From Lysobacterales bacterium (GTDB lineage Bacteria > Pseudomonadota > Gammaproteobacteria > Xanthomonadales > SZUA-5), in NCBI GenBank assembly GCA_022844135.1, contig JALHMG010000025.1:16938-80937 (forward strand): 64,000 nucleotides of DNA, given 5' to 3'. The number at the start of each line of letters is the position of its first letter. Positions within the stretch are counted from its first letter, which is position 1. Below the pieces are notes generated by a model, which did no database searches, was not told where the DNA came from, and saw only the letters and a list, made by a program, of their open reading frames with translations. The translations under genes and the position numbers were made by a program. This document shows, one piece after another, positions 43,820 to 53,642 of this stretch.

Positions 43820-46800
43820 GGCCCTTTCCCCTCGATCACCGCCAGCGCACGCAGCGCAAAGCGCTCGAAGCGTTCGGCAGCGGGCGTGCCGGGTGCGAGG
43901 AGCTCAGGAGAAATCAGTCTGGCAGCGTACGGATCGAACTTCAGCTCCGACTCGAACGTCGATTGCGCGCCACGCCAGCCTTTGGTGGCGAAGGCGTAGC
44001 TGGTCTTCGGCAAGAAATGAGCGGCGAGCGCGTCCGGCGTGCCGGCGTGCGCCAGCAGCCACCAGAGGCGCCGCTCGCGCGCCGGCCTGGTGCGCGGCAA
44101 AAGCTCAAGCTGCGGATGCGAAACCAGATCGTTCTGCGGCCGTTCGTAGAACAACACCGGCGCCGCCTTGCCGCGCAATTCGGCATGCAGCTTCCACTCG
44201 ATCAGCAGCGGCAGCCAATGCCCGAAGTGCGCCGCTCGTGTGGCGAACGCCAGGAAGAACTCGCGGCCTTGATTCTCGTGCAGATATCGCATACGCCCGC
44301 GCACGCGCGCTCCGCGCAAGCCAAGATCGATGTCGAGCGGAATCCGTGCAACCCGGCCGCGCAGCAACGGCTCGGTGCGCAGCTGCCGTAAATCCTGGTC
44401 GACACGCTCGCGGCGCTTGGCGAGCAGACGCTCGCCCGCCGGGCCTGGCGGCAGGTGGCCGTCGCGCCACTGCGGCGGGACGACGCTGACATCGCCGCCG
44501 CTCGCCAGCGCCATACCGATCCACTCGCCTGCAGCGAAGCGTTCGGCCTGGGGCAGAGTGTCGAGCGGATCGTCGTCGCCCTCCTCGTCGCTGTCGAGGG
44601 CGCGCAAATCGATGCGCAGCTCGGTTTGCAGGTAATGTCGGGCGGGCCGACGATAGAACTCGCGCAAGGCGGCAAGATCGAAGTCGCCAGAGGTCTCCGT
44701 CATGGTCGGTACGGTGCCGATCGAGAATCGCCGCCGCGCTGCCGACGCATCCAGCGCGGCGAAAGTGGGATAACGCGGATCGCTGCCATAGCGCCCATCC
44801 ACCGCCGAGGCGTGCTCGACGCGCCACTCGCCGCTGGTGGGAAGAAAATCGAGCAGCGCTTGCAGCGGTTGCGCCGGGTTTCGCATGCTGCCGCTGCCGG
44901 CGTCGATGCCGAGGTAACTCAGATGCAGCATCTGGCGCGCGCTCATCAGCGCTTCGAGCATCAGGTATTTGTCGTCTAGCGTCGGCAAACGATCGCCGAT
45001 GCGCGGTCGCGCTTCGATCAAATCCAGCGCTGCGGAACGTACGCGCGGAAACTCGCCGTCGTTGAGACCGAGGATCGCAACCACGCGATACGGCACCGAA
45101 CGCTGCGGCACCAGCCCGCAGAAACGCACGCCGCCGTTGAACCAGGGTGGATCGCTGGCGTGCTCGTCCAGCGCGCTTTGCAGTGCGCTGCGGACTGCCG
45201 CGAAGGCCACCGGTCCAGTGTGCGCGGCATCGCGCGCTTCACGCTCCAGGTCGGCGATGCAACGGGCGACCACTGCTTGCGCCGACTGCTCGTCGGTGTC
45301 GAAAGAATCGATGGCAAGTACGCTTTCGCAGATTGCCTCCAGTGCGCGCGCCCACTCGCGCAAAGGGCGCGCGTGTTTGGCGTAGGCGCGCCAGTCGGCC
45401 AGAAGTTTAAGCAACTCCGTGAGTGCGCCCAGTTCCGAAGCCCCCGGCCCTTCGATCGGCGCTGCAGGCCGTACGCCCTCGATCAGCGCGTCGACATCGC
45501 CGAGCGCCCAGCCGGCGAACATGCGCTCGATGCCGAACGCCCAGGTGTTCTGCGTCTCCGTGCCAGCGCCCAATTCGTCGCGCATGGTGGCGTCCAGCGC
45601 GAAGTGCACGCCAGCGCGATCGATCCAGTGTTCGAGCGCTGCAGTGTCGCGCAGGCTGAATCGTCTCGCGCACGGCGGCAGCCGCAAGAAATCCAGCACC
45701 TCCGAACGTGCGAAGCGCCGCAGCGGCCAGTCGAGCAGCGCAGCGAAGGCGGTGAGGTACGGCTGCTCGGCGGGCGGTGCGTCGGCGATGTGATACGGCA
45801 GCGCAGCCAGTCCCGACGGACCAAGCAGCGCCCGCAGCAGCGGGGCGTATTCGTGCATCGACGGCGCCATCACCACGATGTCCGCCGGGTTGAGCGTGGG
45901 GTCGCGCGCCAGCGCATCGAGCAGCGCGTCGCGCAGCGCCTCAAGCTCGCGCAGGCGGGTCGCGCAGACGTGCACGCGCAAACTGGCATCGCCGATATCG
46001 CAGCTCCCGGCGAGAGGCGTGAGCGTGCGCACCGAGTTTTGCACGCGGGCGAGCAGGGTGCTGGAAGCATCGAGCTCGCGCGCATCGCGCGCGTCGTCGA
46101 TTGCGCCCATCTCGTTCAACGCCAACGCAAAGTGCTGGCCGAGCCGACCCCACGCGCTCAAGAGGGGATGGCCGGTCTGCCAATAGTCCACGCCGTCCAA
46201 CTCGCTCGCCAGTGGCGCGCGCCCGGTCGGCAGCAACGGCCATAGCTCGCGGCACGGATCGCAAAAGTAAATCGCAACATCGGCGTTCCTGGCGTAGGCC
46301 GAGACGATCGCCAGCACGTCCGGCGGCAAGTGCGACAGGCCGAAAAACTCCACCGCTTCTGTGGGCCCGCTATCGAGCGCGCGCAGCAACGCGTGCGTCT
46401 GATCGAGGCGATGGCCATCGCCCAGGCCCATCCGCAGTTCGCGCCACAGCGCGCCTTGCCAGGACAACAGATCGCCATCCTGGCCGCGCTGCCAGCGCTC
46501 GATGACGTCGCCGCGATAGATCAGATACTGCGTGTACAGCGCCGCGAGGCGATCGGCCAGCGCGAAGCGTTTGCGCGCATCGCCGCCGGCCAGGAACGCT
46601 GCGAGCGCCGCTGGCGGCTCGCGCTGCAACACTGCATCGATGCGCCAACGCAGCGCCGCGCGGCGATACCCAGGGCCGCCGCCCGCGATCTGGCGGCTGC
46701 GCGCCACACGCTCCACCCATTCGCCCGGCAGCAGTACATCGATGTTCGCCGCGATCGCCGGTAATCCCGGCAAGGGATGATTCGCCAGCCACGCCAGCAA

Positions 46801-46935
46801 CCAGCGCCGCATACCCGGGTGACCAACCACCACCGTCTGTGGCGCCAACGCATTCGCCGGCCGCGAGCGATACAGGCGGGCGCTCAGGCGTTCGGCCAGA
46901 TGTTCCAAGCGGCTGGAGCGGTAAATGTGGAGCAT
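43816..46935 (-). CDS. recC: Exodeoxyribonuclease V subunit gamma
   Basis: Protein of 1039 residues. N-terminal IYRSSRLEHLAERLSARLY is the usual RecC start, followed by VVVGHPGMRRWLLAWLA, FFGLSHLPPDVLAIVSAY, VMAPSMHEYAPLLRALL and IGTVPTMTETSGDFDLAALR. In RecBCD it splits the strands and recognises Chi. It overlaps recB by 4 bp. Upstream of it is a 326-bp non-coding gap to a response regulator on the other strand. Confidence 0.92.
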   Translation of the reverse strand: MLHIYRSSRLEHLAERLSARLYRSRPANALAPQTVVVGHPGMRRWLLAWLANHPLPGLPAIAANIDVLLPGEWVERVARSRQIAGGGPGYRRAALRWRIDAVLQREPPAALAAFLAGGDARKRFALADRLAALYTQYLIYRGDVIERWQRGQDGDLLSWQGALWRELRMGLGDGHRLDQTHALLRALDSGPTEAVEFFGLSHLPPDVLAIVSAYARNADVAIYFCDPCRELWPLLPTGRAPLASELDGVDYWQTGHPLLSAWGRLGQHFALALNEMGAIDDARDARELDASSTLLARVQNSVRTLTPLAGSCDIGDASLRVHVCATRLRELEALRDALLDALARDPTLNPADIVVMAPSMHEYAPLLRALLGPSGLAALPYHIADAPPAEQPYLTAFAALLDWPLRRFARSEVLDFLRLPPCARRFSLRDTAALEHWIDRAGVHFALDATMRDELGAGTETQNTWAFGIERMFAGWALGDVDALIEGVRPAAPIEGPGASELGALTELLKLLADWRAYAKHARPLREWARALEAICESVLAIDSFDTDEQSAQAVVARCIADLEREARDAAHTGPVAFAAVRSALQSALDEHASDPPWFNGGVRFCGLVPQRSVPYRVVAILGLNDGEFPRVRSAALDLIEARPRIGDRLPTLDDKYLMLEALMSARQMLHLSYLGIDAGSGSMRNPAQPLQALLDFLPTSGEWRVEHASAVDGRYGSDPRYPTFAALDASAARRRFSIGTVPTMTETSGDFDLAALREFYRRPARHYLQTELRIDLRALDSDEEGDDDPLDTLPQAERFAAGEWIGMALASGGDVSVVPPQWRDGHLPPGPAGERLLAKRRERVDQDLRQLRTEPLLRGRVARIPLDIDLGLRGARVRGRMRYLHENQGREFFLAFATRAAHFGHWLPLLIEWKLHAELRGKAAPVLFYERPQNDLVSHPQLELLPRTRPARERRLWWLLAHAGTPDALAAHFLPKTSYAFATKGWRGAQSTFESELKFDPYAARLISPELLAPGTPAAERFERFALRALAVIEGKGP

Positions 46936-47261
46936 GAAAGTCGATTGTGCAGCGGCAATGGCGTATCGGACTGAAGGCCAGTCTCACCCACTGCGACGAT
47001 GCCCGATCAGCGCGGTTTTTGCAGGCGCATTCGCAGTTTATCGAACGGCATCGCGTTCATGTCCGGCGCGCGCCGATGCCGATGCGCTGGTCGCACCCGT
47101 TCGCGTGGTCGACGCACGCTCAAAGATCGCGGCCAGCGCCAAATGGGTGGTTCGAAACCCTTGCACAGGCCAAGGCGACACAACAGCGCCAGTCTGCCGC
47201 CCGGCGCCAGCGGGTGCGGCAGCGCTTTACAGCGCCCCTCGTCGGCGCCATTCTGGCAGCG
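46936..47261. other. Intergenic region, no recognised feature
   Basis: 326 bp between divergent recC and the LuxR-type regulator. The regulator's frame remains open through it, but the translation is Arg-rich with no family similarity. No clear promoter, hairpin or RNA gene is seen. Confidence 0.5.
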
Positions 47262-47927
47262 ATGAGCGCACCACCGGCATTGCGAGTGGGTTTGGTCGAG
47301 GACGATTCGATCCTGCGCGCCGCTGTGCGTTCCACCATCGAGCGGCGGCTGGGTTGGGAATTGGCGCTCTCTGCTGACAGCTGTGCCGCGGCGGCCGCGA
47401 TACCGCCCTTGGATGCGTTGCTGCTGGACATCGGCCTGCCGGATGGCAGCGGGCTGGATTTGATCCGGCCATTCAACGCCACCGGCTGCAAGGTGATCGT
47501 GTTCACGGTGATGGGCGATGAGGCGACCGTGCTGCGCGCCATCGAGCTGGGAGCCGCCGGATACTTGCTCAAGCAGGCCGATCCGGAGGAAATGCTGGCG
47601 GCAATCGATGAGGTGATGGCCGGTGGCGCGCCGCTCACGCCATCGGTGGCGGCGCATGTGCTGGCGCGATTGCGATCGGCGAACAAAAACTCGCCGCGTT
47701 CGGCTGCCGAGGCCCGTCTGGCTTCGCTCACGGCACGCGAGCAGGAGGTGCTGCTCGCGCTGGCGCGCGGTTACACCTATGGCGAAACCGCCGAGTTGCT
47801 GGAGATTTCGGCGCATACCGTGGGCGATCACGTCAAACGTATTTACAGCAAACTCGCCGTACGTTCGCGCGCCGAAGCGGTGTTCGAAGTGGTTCAAGCC
47901 GGCTGGCTGTCGCGCGGTTCGGCCTGA
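47262..47927 (+). CDS. NarL/FixJ-family response regulator
   Basis: Protein of 221 residues. Receiver domain with acidic residues at E13-D15, phosphoacceptor D56 (DALLLDIGLPDGSG), T (VIVFTVMGDE) and K (AAGYLLKQAD). The C-terminal LuxR helix-turn-helix is SLTAREQEVLLALARGYTYG followed by ISAHTVGDHVKRIYSKL. The start ATG 47262 is chosen at the domain boundary. Its partner is the convergent histidine kinase whose 3' end overlaps it by 34 bp. Confidence 0.93.
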   Translation: MSAPPALRVGLVEDDSILRAAVRSTIERRLGWELALSADSCAAAAAIPPLDALLLDIGLPDGSGLDLIRPFNATGCKVIVFTVMGDEATVLRAIELGAAGYLLKQADPEEMLAAIDEVMAGGAPLTPSVAAHVLARLRSANKNSPRSAAEARLASLTAREQEVLLALARGYTYGETAELLEISAHTVGDHVKRIYSKLAVRSRAEAVFEVVQAGWLSRGSA

Positions 47928-49822
47928 TCGCGGCGCGGCGCCCGCCAGGGCGCACAGAGTTCGACGTGGAATCCGTTGTCCCGCGCCTGCGTTCGAAGCT
48001 GACCATGCAAGCTTTGGGCGCGATTCTGCATGGTCTTTAACCCCCGTCCGGCGCCGGGCGCCGCGCCGATCGGCTGGCCGTTATCCAGCACACTGAGCAT
48101 CAGGCTATCGCTCGGTTCGTCGCGGTGCACGGCCAGCCGGATCTCGCTGGCATTCGAGTGCTGGATGACATTGCTGATCGCCTCCTGCACGATCCGGCAG
48201 ATTTGCAGCACCTCGCGCGGACTGAAACCATCGCCCTCGGGGGGCAGTTCGTTGCGCCAGCGCAGCTGAATGCCGGCGGCCTTCAGGCGTGGTTCGATGC
48301 GGCGCCGGAAATTGGCCAACGCGGTGCTCAGCGAGGAGCCGATTGCGTCCAGCGAGTCGATGATGAAGCGCAACTCATCGAGCACCGAGTTGAGCGCCTC
48401 ATTCATCGCTGCAGGCGACATCGGCTCGCGGCGGTTGGCGTGGATCAGGCTCACCAATTGACCGCCGACGCCGTCGTGAATATCGCTCATCAGGCGACTG
48501 CGCTCGTCGACCAGCGTTTCGCGGCGGATCAACTCCGCCTCGCGCGCATGTTGTTCGGCCAGTTCGGCCTCGCGTGCCCTGAGCTTGTCTTTCAGCAGCG
48601 CGTTGATCTCGTTGACCGACGCGAATAAGCGCACGTTGCGCGCCAGAAAGGCGGCGACGAAGGCGATCAGGATCACCGGCAGGCTGCTCTTGAGATAGGC
48701 CTTGACCGAATTGGCCCACCATTCGAAGACGAATTCGATCACCATCAGACTGATCAGCAGCAGATACAGCGCAAGCTCCAGGTGGCGTTGCTCACGGTGG
48801 CGAAGCGCATGCCAGAGAAAGCGCACGACAACCAGAGCGCCGAAGCCCAGGCCGATCGCATCGACGAGCGACGAGGCACGCTCATAAGCTGCCAGCCCGG
48901 GATCTCGGAACCACATCGCAATTGCGATCAATGCCAGGCCGATGATTGCCATCGAAGTGCCGGCCAGACCTTTGATCGGCCGTTGTGTCCATTGGTCAGC
49001 GACGTTGAGCCACGCGATAGGAATGATCGCGGTGGTGGCGAAATACACATACAAGCGCTGCCAGCCGGAGAACGGCGGCTCCTCCCAGGCATACCAGGCG
49101 TTGCGCACTGTCCAGACGCTGATCAGCAACACCACCCACAGCGCAAAGCCGCGCGAGCTCGATTTCCACGCTACCACGAGCGCCAGCAACGCAATCAGAG
49201 CGCCGATGGTCGTCGCGTGCTGCTGGTAAGTGTTGAGAAACCAGTTACGATGGCGCAGCGGCTCCTCAAGCGCCTGGAACTCGCCCAGGATCGGCGGGAA
49301 AAAGCCGAAGTAGGGGCTGGCATCGCGGACCACGATCATGACCATCTCGTTCTCGCCAGGCGTGAACAGCGCCGCAGGCAGGAACATCACGCGCTTTTGA
49401 TTGCCGTAGTAGGAGATGTCCGGCAAACGCATCCGGCCTTGTCCGGCAGCGATCACGCCATTGACCAGTACGCGGAGGTTGTCGGCATTGAAGTTGGCTA
49501 CCAGCGCCATGCCGCCGGGTGGCACCGCTGTCAGGTCCAAACGCATACGCAATGCCCGATAACCCGGTGCGCAGCAGCTCTCATGCGGCAAGCCCACCGC
49601 CTCGAAGCGAGCTGTTGCCAACGCCTCAATGTCCGGCGATTCCAGTACCGCCACCTCAGTATCACGGACGGGGATCAGCTCCGGCCGTACCTGCGCGGCA
49701 TACAGCCAAGGGTGCACAATCAGCCAATAGAAGAGTTGCACCGCCGCGACAGAAACCAGCAACAGTGCCCAGCGACGCGCGGGGCTATCTGCGGGCTGCA
49801 GCTCGACGGTCGCTGTGTTCAC
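47894..49822 (-). CDS. 7TM sensor histidine kinase (NarX/DesK-type HisKA_3)
   Basis: Protein of 642 residues. One N-terminal membrane helix, an outside beta domain (about 45-190; LRMRLDLTAVPPGGMALVAN, RVLVNGVIAAGQG), then seven hydrophobic helices (about 205-400), a coiled-coil linker, and the HisKA_3 box MSDIHDGVGGQLVSLIHAN with the phosphorylated His. The ATPase has IVQEAISNVIQHSNASEIRL, SVLDNGQP and GRGLKTMQNRA. The last 34 bp lie antisense to the end of the response regulator gene, an unusual tail-to-tail pair. Signal unknown. Confidence 0.92.
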   Translation of the reverse strand: MNTATVELQPADSPARRWALLLVSVAAVQLFYWLIVHPWLYAAQVRPELIPVRDTEVAVLESPDIEALATARFEAVGLPHESCCAPGYRALRMRLDLTAVPPGGMALVANFNADNLRVLVNGVIAAGQGRMRLPDISYYGNQKRVMFLPAALFTPGENEMVMIVVRDASPYFGFFPPILGEFQALEEPLRHRNWFLNTYQQHATTIGALIALLALVVAWKSSSRGFALWVVLLISVWTVRNAWYAWEEPPFSGWQRLYVYFATTAIIPIAWLNVADQWTQRPIKGLAGTSMAIIGLALIAIAMWFRDPGLAAYERASSLVDAIGLGFGALVVVRFLWHALRHREQRHLELALYLLLISLMVIEFVFEWWANSVKAYLKSSLPVILIAFVAAFLARNVRLFASVNEINALLKDKLRAREAELAEQHAREAELIRRETLVDERSRLMSDIHDGVGGQLVSLIHANRREPMSPAAMNEALNSVLDELRFIIDSLDAIGSSLSTALANFRRRIEPRLKAAGIQLRWRNELPPEGDGFSPREVLQICRIVQEAISNVIQHSNASEIRLAVHRDEPSDSLMLSVLDNGQPIGAAPGAGRGLKTMQNRAQSLHGQLRTQARDNGFHVELCAPWRAPRRDQAEPRDSQPA

Positions 49823-49838
49823 GCAAAACTCCAGGGCG

Positions 49839-49861
49839 AGGCCGGCGACGACCGCCGGCCT
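49839..49861 (-). terminator. Hairpin after the FG-GAP gene
   Basis: Arms AGGCCGGCG (49839-49847) and CGCCGGCCT (49853-49861) with loop ACGAC, in the gap between the FG-GAP gene stop and the histidine kinase start, both minus strand. There is no U-run. Confidence 0.45.
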
Positions 49862-50011
49862 TGGTTATGGCTCCAATTTTGCCGTCATCGGGCGCGCGAT
49901 CACAGGCTCGCTGAGCGCCCGTCCGCGAACCGACGGGCGGGCGAAGATCGACCCACAGCCAACGGGATCGATCCGGTGACCCGCGCACCCGCGATTCGCG
50001 GCGACACCGGC

Positions 50012-53000
50012 CTATTCGAAGCCGTTGCGAAAGATCTCGTCGACCGTATTGGCGCAAACGACATCGACATTGGTCACATTACTCGACCCCAATGTACCGC
50101 TGCCGTTGGTTACGCTGCAGGTTTGCCCGCTGGGTTGGGTCAGCACCGTTACGTTGTAGCTCGCGCCGCTCGCTTGTTGCGTGTTGAAGGTGAAGGCGGC
50201 ATTGCTGTTGCGGTTAAGGTCTTCGCCGGTGATCGTGTTGCGCAATACCACGCTAAGCCCCGTTCCCAGTCCGGATACCGTTCCTCCAACGCTGAACAGC
50301 GTCGCTGGCGGACGGCGGAAATCGGTGACATCGCTGTGGCCGCGAATGCGCTTCCACGGCGTGACCCTGGAAGCCAGCGCTGGCGCCGCGATGCCCGGCG
50401 CCGTGATCGACCACGGTGCGTATTGCAGCCGCGCGCGCCAGCGAAAGCCGCGCTCTGCCGCGCTGACCGGCGCATTGATCAAGCCGCTTGCCAAGGCGCC
50501 CTGCGCGGCAATGGTGGTGTCGACCCATGCGCTGGAGGTGGCGCTGCTGCAGCGCGCATCGCCGAAAGCGACGCCCACCGGGCACGCCTGCAGTTCCAGG
50601 CGCGCCCGTTCGCGGCCATTCCAGGCGAATGCATCCATCGCCACGGTCACGCCGCTGACCACGCGCGCATTGATATCGGCGAGCTGGCTGGTGCCGTCCT
50701 TGAACTGCTGCGGGGCATAGCCGCGACCGCCGTTGTTCGCTGCTTGCTGATAGTTCATCAGATACACGTGCAGCCCGCCGGTATCGACCACCGACGCGTC
50801 GAACTGAGGGGCGCCGATGACCAGATCTGTGTAGCCATCGCCGTTGACATCGGTGGTGGCGATCGACGTGCCAAAGGCAGGGCTGGTTTGGGGGACGCTG
50901 AAGAACCAGTCCGCGTTGACGTTGAAGTTGCCAGGACCGCCAAGGTAGACCATGACGGACCCACCCTGGCCGCTGGTGCTGACGGCGACATCCGAGTATC
51001 CGTCTCCGGTCAGGTCAGCGCCGGTGGCCCAAACGCCCAGGCCGGGCGCCGTGGTTTCCGTCAGCACCACGTGTGCGGTCGCGCTGGGCGTGGCGCCGCC
51101 AAGGAACAGGTGAATTTCACCGCTAAACGAGGGCGGCGGCGCCGACGTGACGGTAAAGTCGGGATAACCGTCGCCATTGACATCGCCCACCACGCCGATC
51201 TGCGAACCGAGCCGGTGCGAGGCGGCATTGCCGAGGATGACGAGATCGCCCGCGCCATCCGGTGTGGCAGACCCGAAGTAGACGATCATGCGCCCGGCGT
51301 TGTTGCCGTTCCCATCGTGCTCGGGTTCGCCCAGGGCCCAGTCGGAATAGCCATCGCCATTGATGTCGCCGAGCCCGGCTACCGCCGCGCCCAGCTGGTT
51401 ACCGTTGTTGCTGGCGCTGATGGTCAGATCGGCGTTGCCATCCAGGGTACTGCCGCCCAGGTAGAGGAAGGCGCGGCCGGCACTCGGGGTGCCCGGCACA
51501 TCGTGGAACGGCGCACCGGCCACGAAATCGCCGAAGCCATCTCCGTTGATATCGCCGGCATAGGCGACTTGCCAGCCGAAGCGCGCGTTGGCGCTGTTCG
51601 ACTCGATGTCCAGATCCGAGGTGGTATCGAAGATGCCGGCACCGCCCAGGTACACCGAAACCCGGCCTTCGGCGGTCTGGCCATTGCCGAGGATGGGAGC
51701 GCCGACGATCAGATCGCCGAAGCCATCGCCGTTGAGATCGCCAATGGCCACACTGTAGCCCGTCTGAGCGTTAGCGATGGCGCCGTCGATGTGGGCATCG
51801 GCGGTGGTGTCGAAACCACCGGCCGTACCGAAGTAGAGGCTCACGCGACCCGCGCTGGCCAGCGCTGTGGTCGGGTCGTACATCGGTGCACCGCTGGCGA
51901 GATCGGCGAATCCGTCGCCGTTGACATCGCCGCTGGCCACCGAGCGGCCGAGTTGCGCGCCGGACTGCGTGGATGCGGCGACCGCATCGGCGGCTGCCAT
52001 CGCCGGCCGCGGCGCCTGCCTGCCGCGGTACAGCGCAAAACCACCGCGCGCGGCATCGCGCGCCGGCATCCCGGCAACAACGTCTGCGTAGCCATCGCGA
52101 TCGCCATCGACGCTGGCGAGCGCCTGTCCGAAGCGTTCGCTGAAGCCACCGCTGCGCGCAAAGTCCAGCAACGGTGTGGTCGCAAGTCCATTGCGGCTGC
52201 CCAGGTGGACCAAAATGCGTCCGGTGTCGGTATCCGCCAGCGGCGCGCCGATCACCAGATCGCGGAAGCCGTCGCCATTGATATCTGCGCCGGCGACCGC
52301 GGTGCCGTGCCCGTTTGCGGTGGTCAAGGACGTGGCCAACGTGGCATCCGCGGTGCCGTCCAGCGTGGCGCCGCCGTGGTAGATGAAGACCGCGCCCTCG
52401 GTGCTGGCGTTGTTGAATAGCGGCGCACCGACGGCCAGGTCGCTGTAGCCATCGCCGTTGATATCGCCGAGCCCTGCCAACGCCAGGCCGATCTGTGCCT
52501 CCGCCTGGTTGCTCTGGATGATCAGGTCCGAGGCGGTGTTGAAGCTGGTCCCGGCGCCACCGAGGTACACATACACCGCACCCTCGTTGGTCTGTCCGCT
52601 GGCGAAAAATGGCGTGCCGGTGACCAGATCCGCATAACCATCGCCGTTGACGTCGTGCGCGGCGGCGACTGCTGAGCCGAAGCGTAACGATGTTACGCCC
52701 GACTGGATCGCGCCATCGGAAACCGTGTTAATGCTCGCGCCGCCGAAGTACACATCGACTCGCCCGGCATCGATGGCGGTACCATCGAACAACGGCGAGC
52801 CAATCGCGATGTCGGCGTAACCATCGCCGTTAACATCGCCCAGCCCAGCCACCGACGTGCCGGCACCTGCGCCCGTCTGCGCCCGACCGAACACGCCATC
52901 TGGCGTCGCGTCGAGCGTTGTGCTGCCAAGAAACAACAAGGCGGCGCCGGCATCGTTGCCCGCGCCATCGTCGCCAGGAATGCCGACGAGGAAATCATCG

Positions 53001-53353
53001 AACCCATCGCCGTTGAAATCGCCGACGCCGGCGATAGCCGTGCCAGCCCGTGCGTCGGCCGAGTTCGATTCGTATTGCAGATCCGGGGTAACGTCGATGC
53101 CGCTCGCCCCACCGAGGTAAACAAACACCGCGCCTTCGTTGCCCTGCCCATTCGCAAACCGCGGCGCCGCCACCACCAGATCGCGAAACCCATCGCCATT
53201 CAAATCGCCACCATCGGCCACTGTCTGCCCAAGATCGCTGTTGGCGAGATTGCCGAGTACCGTCGTATTCGCGGTCGCATCGTAGATATCCGCCAGCGCC
53301 GGCATAGAAATCGCCAGCACCGCAAGCCAGCGCAAGCGCGCAAAAGTCGACAT
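50012..53353 (-). CDS. Secreted FG-GAP (integrin-alpha-like) repeat protein
   Basis: Protein of 1113 residues. Signal peptide ARLRWLAVLAISMPALA. Residues about 30-880 are fourteen FG-GAP units, each with a Ca2+-loop like DLNGDGFRDLVVAAPRFANG or DVNGDGYADIAIGSPLFDG and a strand YLGG; this predicts a beta-propeller-type surface. The remainder is a Ser/Ala-rich region with Cys pairs and a final IFRNGFE. The C-terminal GFE tail recurs in secreted proteins of this order and may be a sorting signal. The start at 53353 gives the signal peptide; upstream in-frame codons lie in palindromic DNA. Confidence 0.9.
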   Translation of the reverse strand: MSTFARLRWLAVLAISMPALADIYDATANTTVLGNLANSDLGQTVADGGDLNGDGFRDLVVAAPRFANGQGNEGAVFVYLGGASGIDVTPDLQYESNSADARAGTAIAGVGDFNGDGFDDFLVGIPGDDGAGNDAGAALLFLGSTTLDATPDGVFGRAQTGAGAGTSVAGLGDVNGDGYADIAIGSPLFDGTAIDAGRVDVYFGGASINTVSDGAIQSGVTSLRFGSAVAAAHDVNGDGYADLVTGTPFFASGQTNEGAVYVYLGGAGTSFNTASDLIIQSNQAEAQIGLALAGLGDINGDGYSDLAVGAPLFNNASTEGAVFIYHGGATLDGTADATLATSLTTANGHGTAVAGADINGDGFRDLVIGAPLADTDTGRILVHLGSRNGLATTPLLDFARSGGFSERFGQALASVDGDRDGYADVVAGMPARDAARGGFALYRGRQAPRPAMAAADAVAASTQSGAQLGRSVASGDVNGDGFADLASGAPMYDPTTALASAGRVSLYFGTAGGFDTTADAHIDGAIANAQTGYSVAIGDLNGDGFGDLIVGAPILGNGQTAEGRVSVYLGGAGIFDTTSDLDIESNSANARFGWQVAYAGDINGDGFGDFVAGAPFHDVPGTPSAGRAFLYLGGSTLDGNADLTISASNNGNQLGAAVAGLGDINGDGYSDWALGEPEHDGNGNNAGRMIVYFGSATPDGAGDLVILGNAASHRLGSQIGVVGDVNGDGYPDFTVTSAPPPSFSGEIHLFLGGATPSATAHVVLTETTAPGLGVWATGADLTGDGYSDVAVSTSGQGGSVMVYLGGPGNFNVNADWFFSVPQTSPAFGTSIATTDVNGDGYTDLVIGAPQFDASVVDTGGLHVYLMNYQQAANNGGRGYAPQQFKDGTSQLADINARVVSGVTVAMDAFAWNGRERARLELQACPVGVAFGDARCSSATSSAWVDTTIAAQGALASGLINAPVSAAERGFRWRARLQYAPWSITAPGIAAPALASRVTPWKRIRGHSDVTDFRRPPATLFSVGGTVSGLGTGLSVVLRNTITGEDLNRNSNAAFTFNTQQASGASYNVTVLTQPSGQTCSVTNGSGTLGSSNVTNVDVVCANTVDEIFRNGFE

Positions 53354-53429
53354 GACATCGTCCAGATCGAGAGGGGCCACCAGTGTTGGCGACACCCGCC
53401 CCCGGCCGCTATCCCGAGGATATGGGGAT

Positions 53430-53616
53430 GAGAGCGGGCGCTTGCGGCGCACTGCGCCGCGCCCGCTCGAATGCCCGGCGGCTACGCCGACGGGCCGGGA
53501 CAAGCTCGGTTTGCTCGCGCGCCACTGGCGCGCAACCGAGCGAATTCCCGGCGGCTACGCCGACGGGCCGGGACGAGGGCGCTTGCGGCGCACTGCGCCG
53601 CGCCCGCTCGAATGCC
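53430..53616. repeat. Nested palindromic repeat block (A-B-hairpin-B-A)
   Basis: Element A (40 bp; 53436-53475 and 53577-53616, identical) contains the hairpin GCGGCGC-ACT-GCGCCGC inside an outer GAGCGGGC/GCCCGCTC stem. Element B (28 bp; 53474-53501 and 53547-53574, identical; CCCGGCGGCTACGCCGACGG) follows. Between the B copies is a third hairpin around GCGCGCCACTGGCGCGC, flanked by GCTCGG and CCGAGC. The block lies between the AEC transporter stop and the FG-GAP start, both minus strand. Confidence 0.85.
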
Positions 53617-53642
53617 GCTTGTGCCTTGATCCGCCACGGTAC

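Noticed and set aside
42539..43999. 486-residue plus-strand open frame
   Set aside because: Antisense shadow of recB/recC, which have full family motifs.
48782..52420. 1212-residue plus-strand open frame
   Set aside because: Antisense shadow of the histidine kinase and the FG-GAP gene; low-complexity Arg/Ala/Gly composition and no domain.
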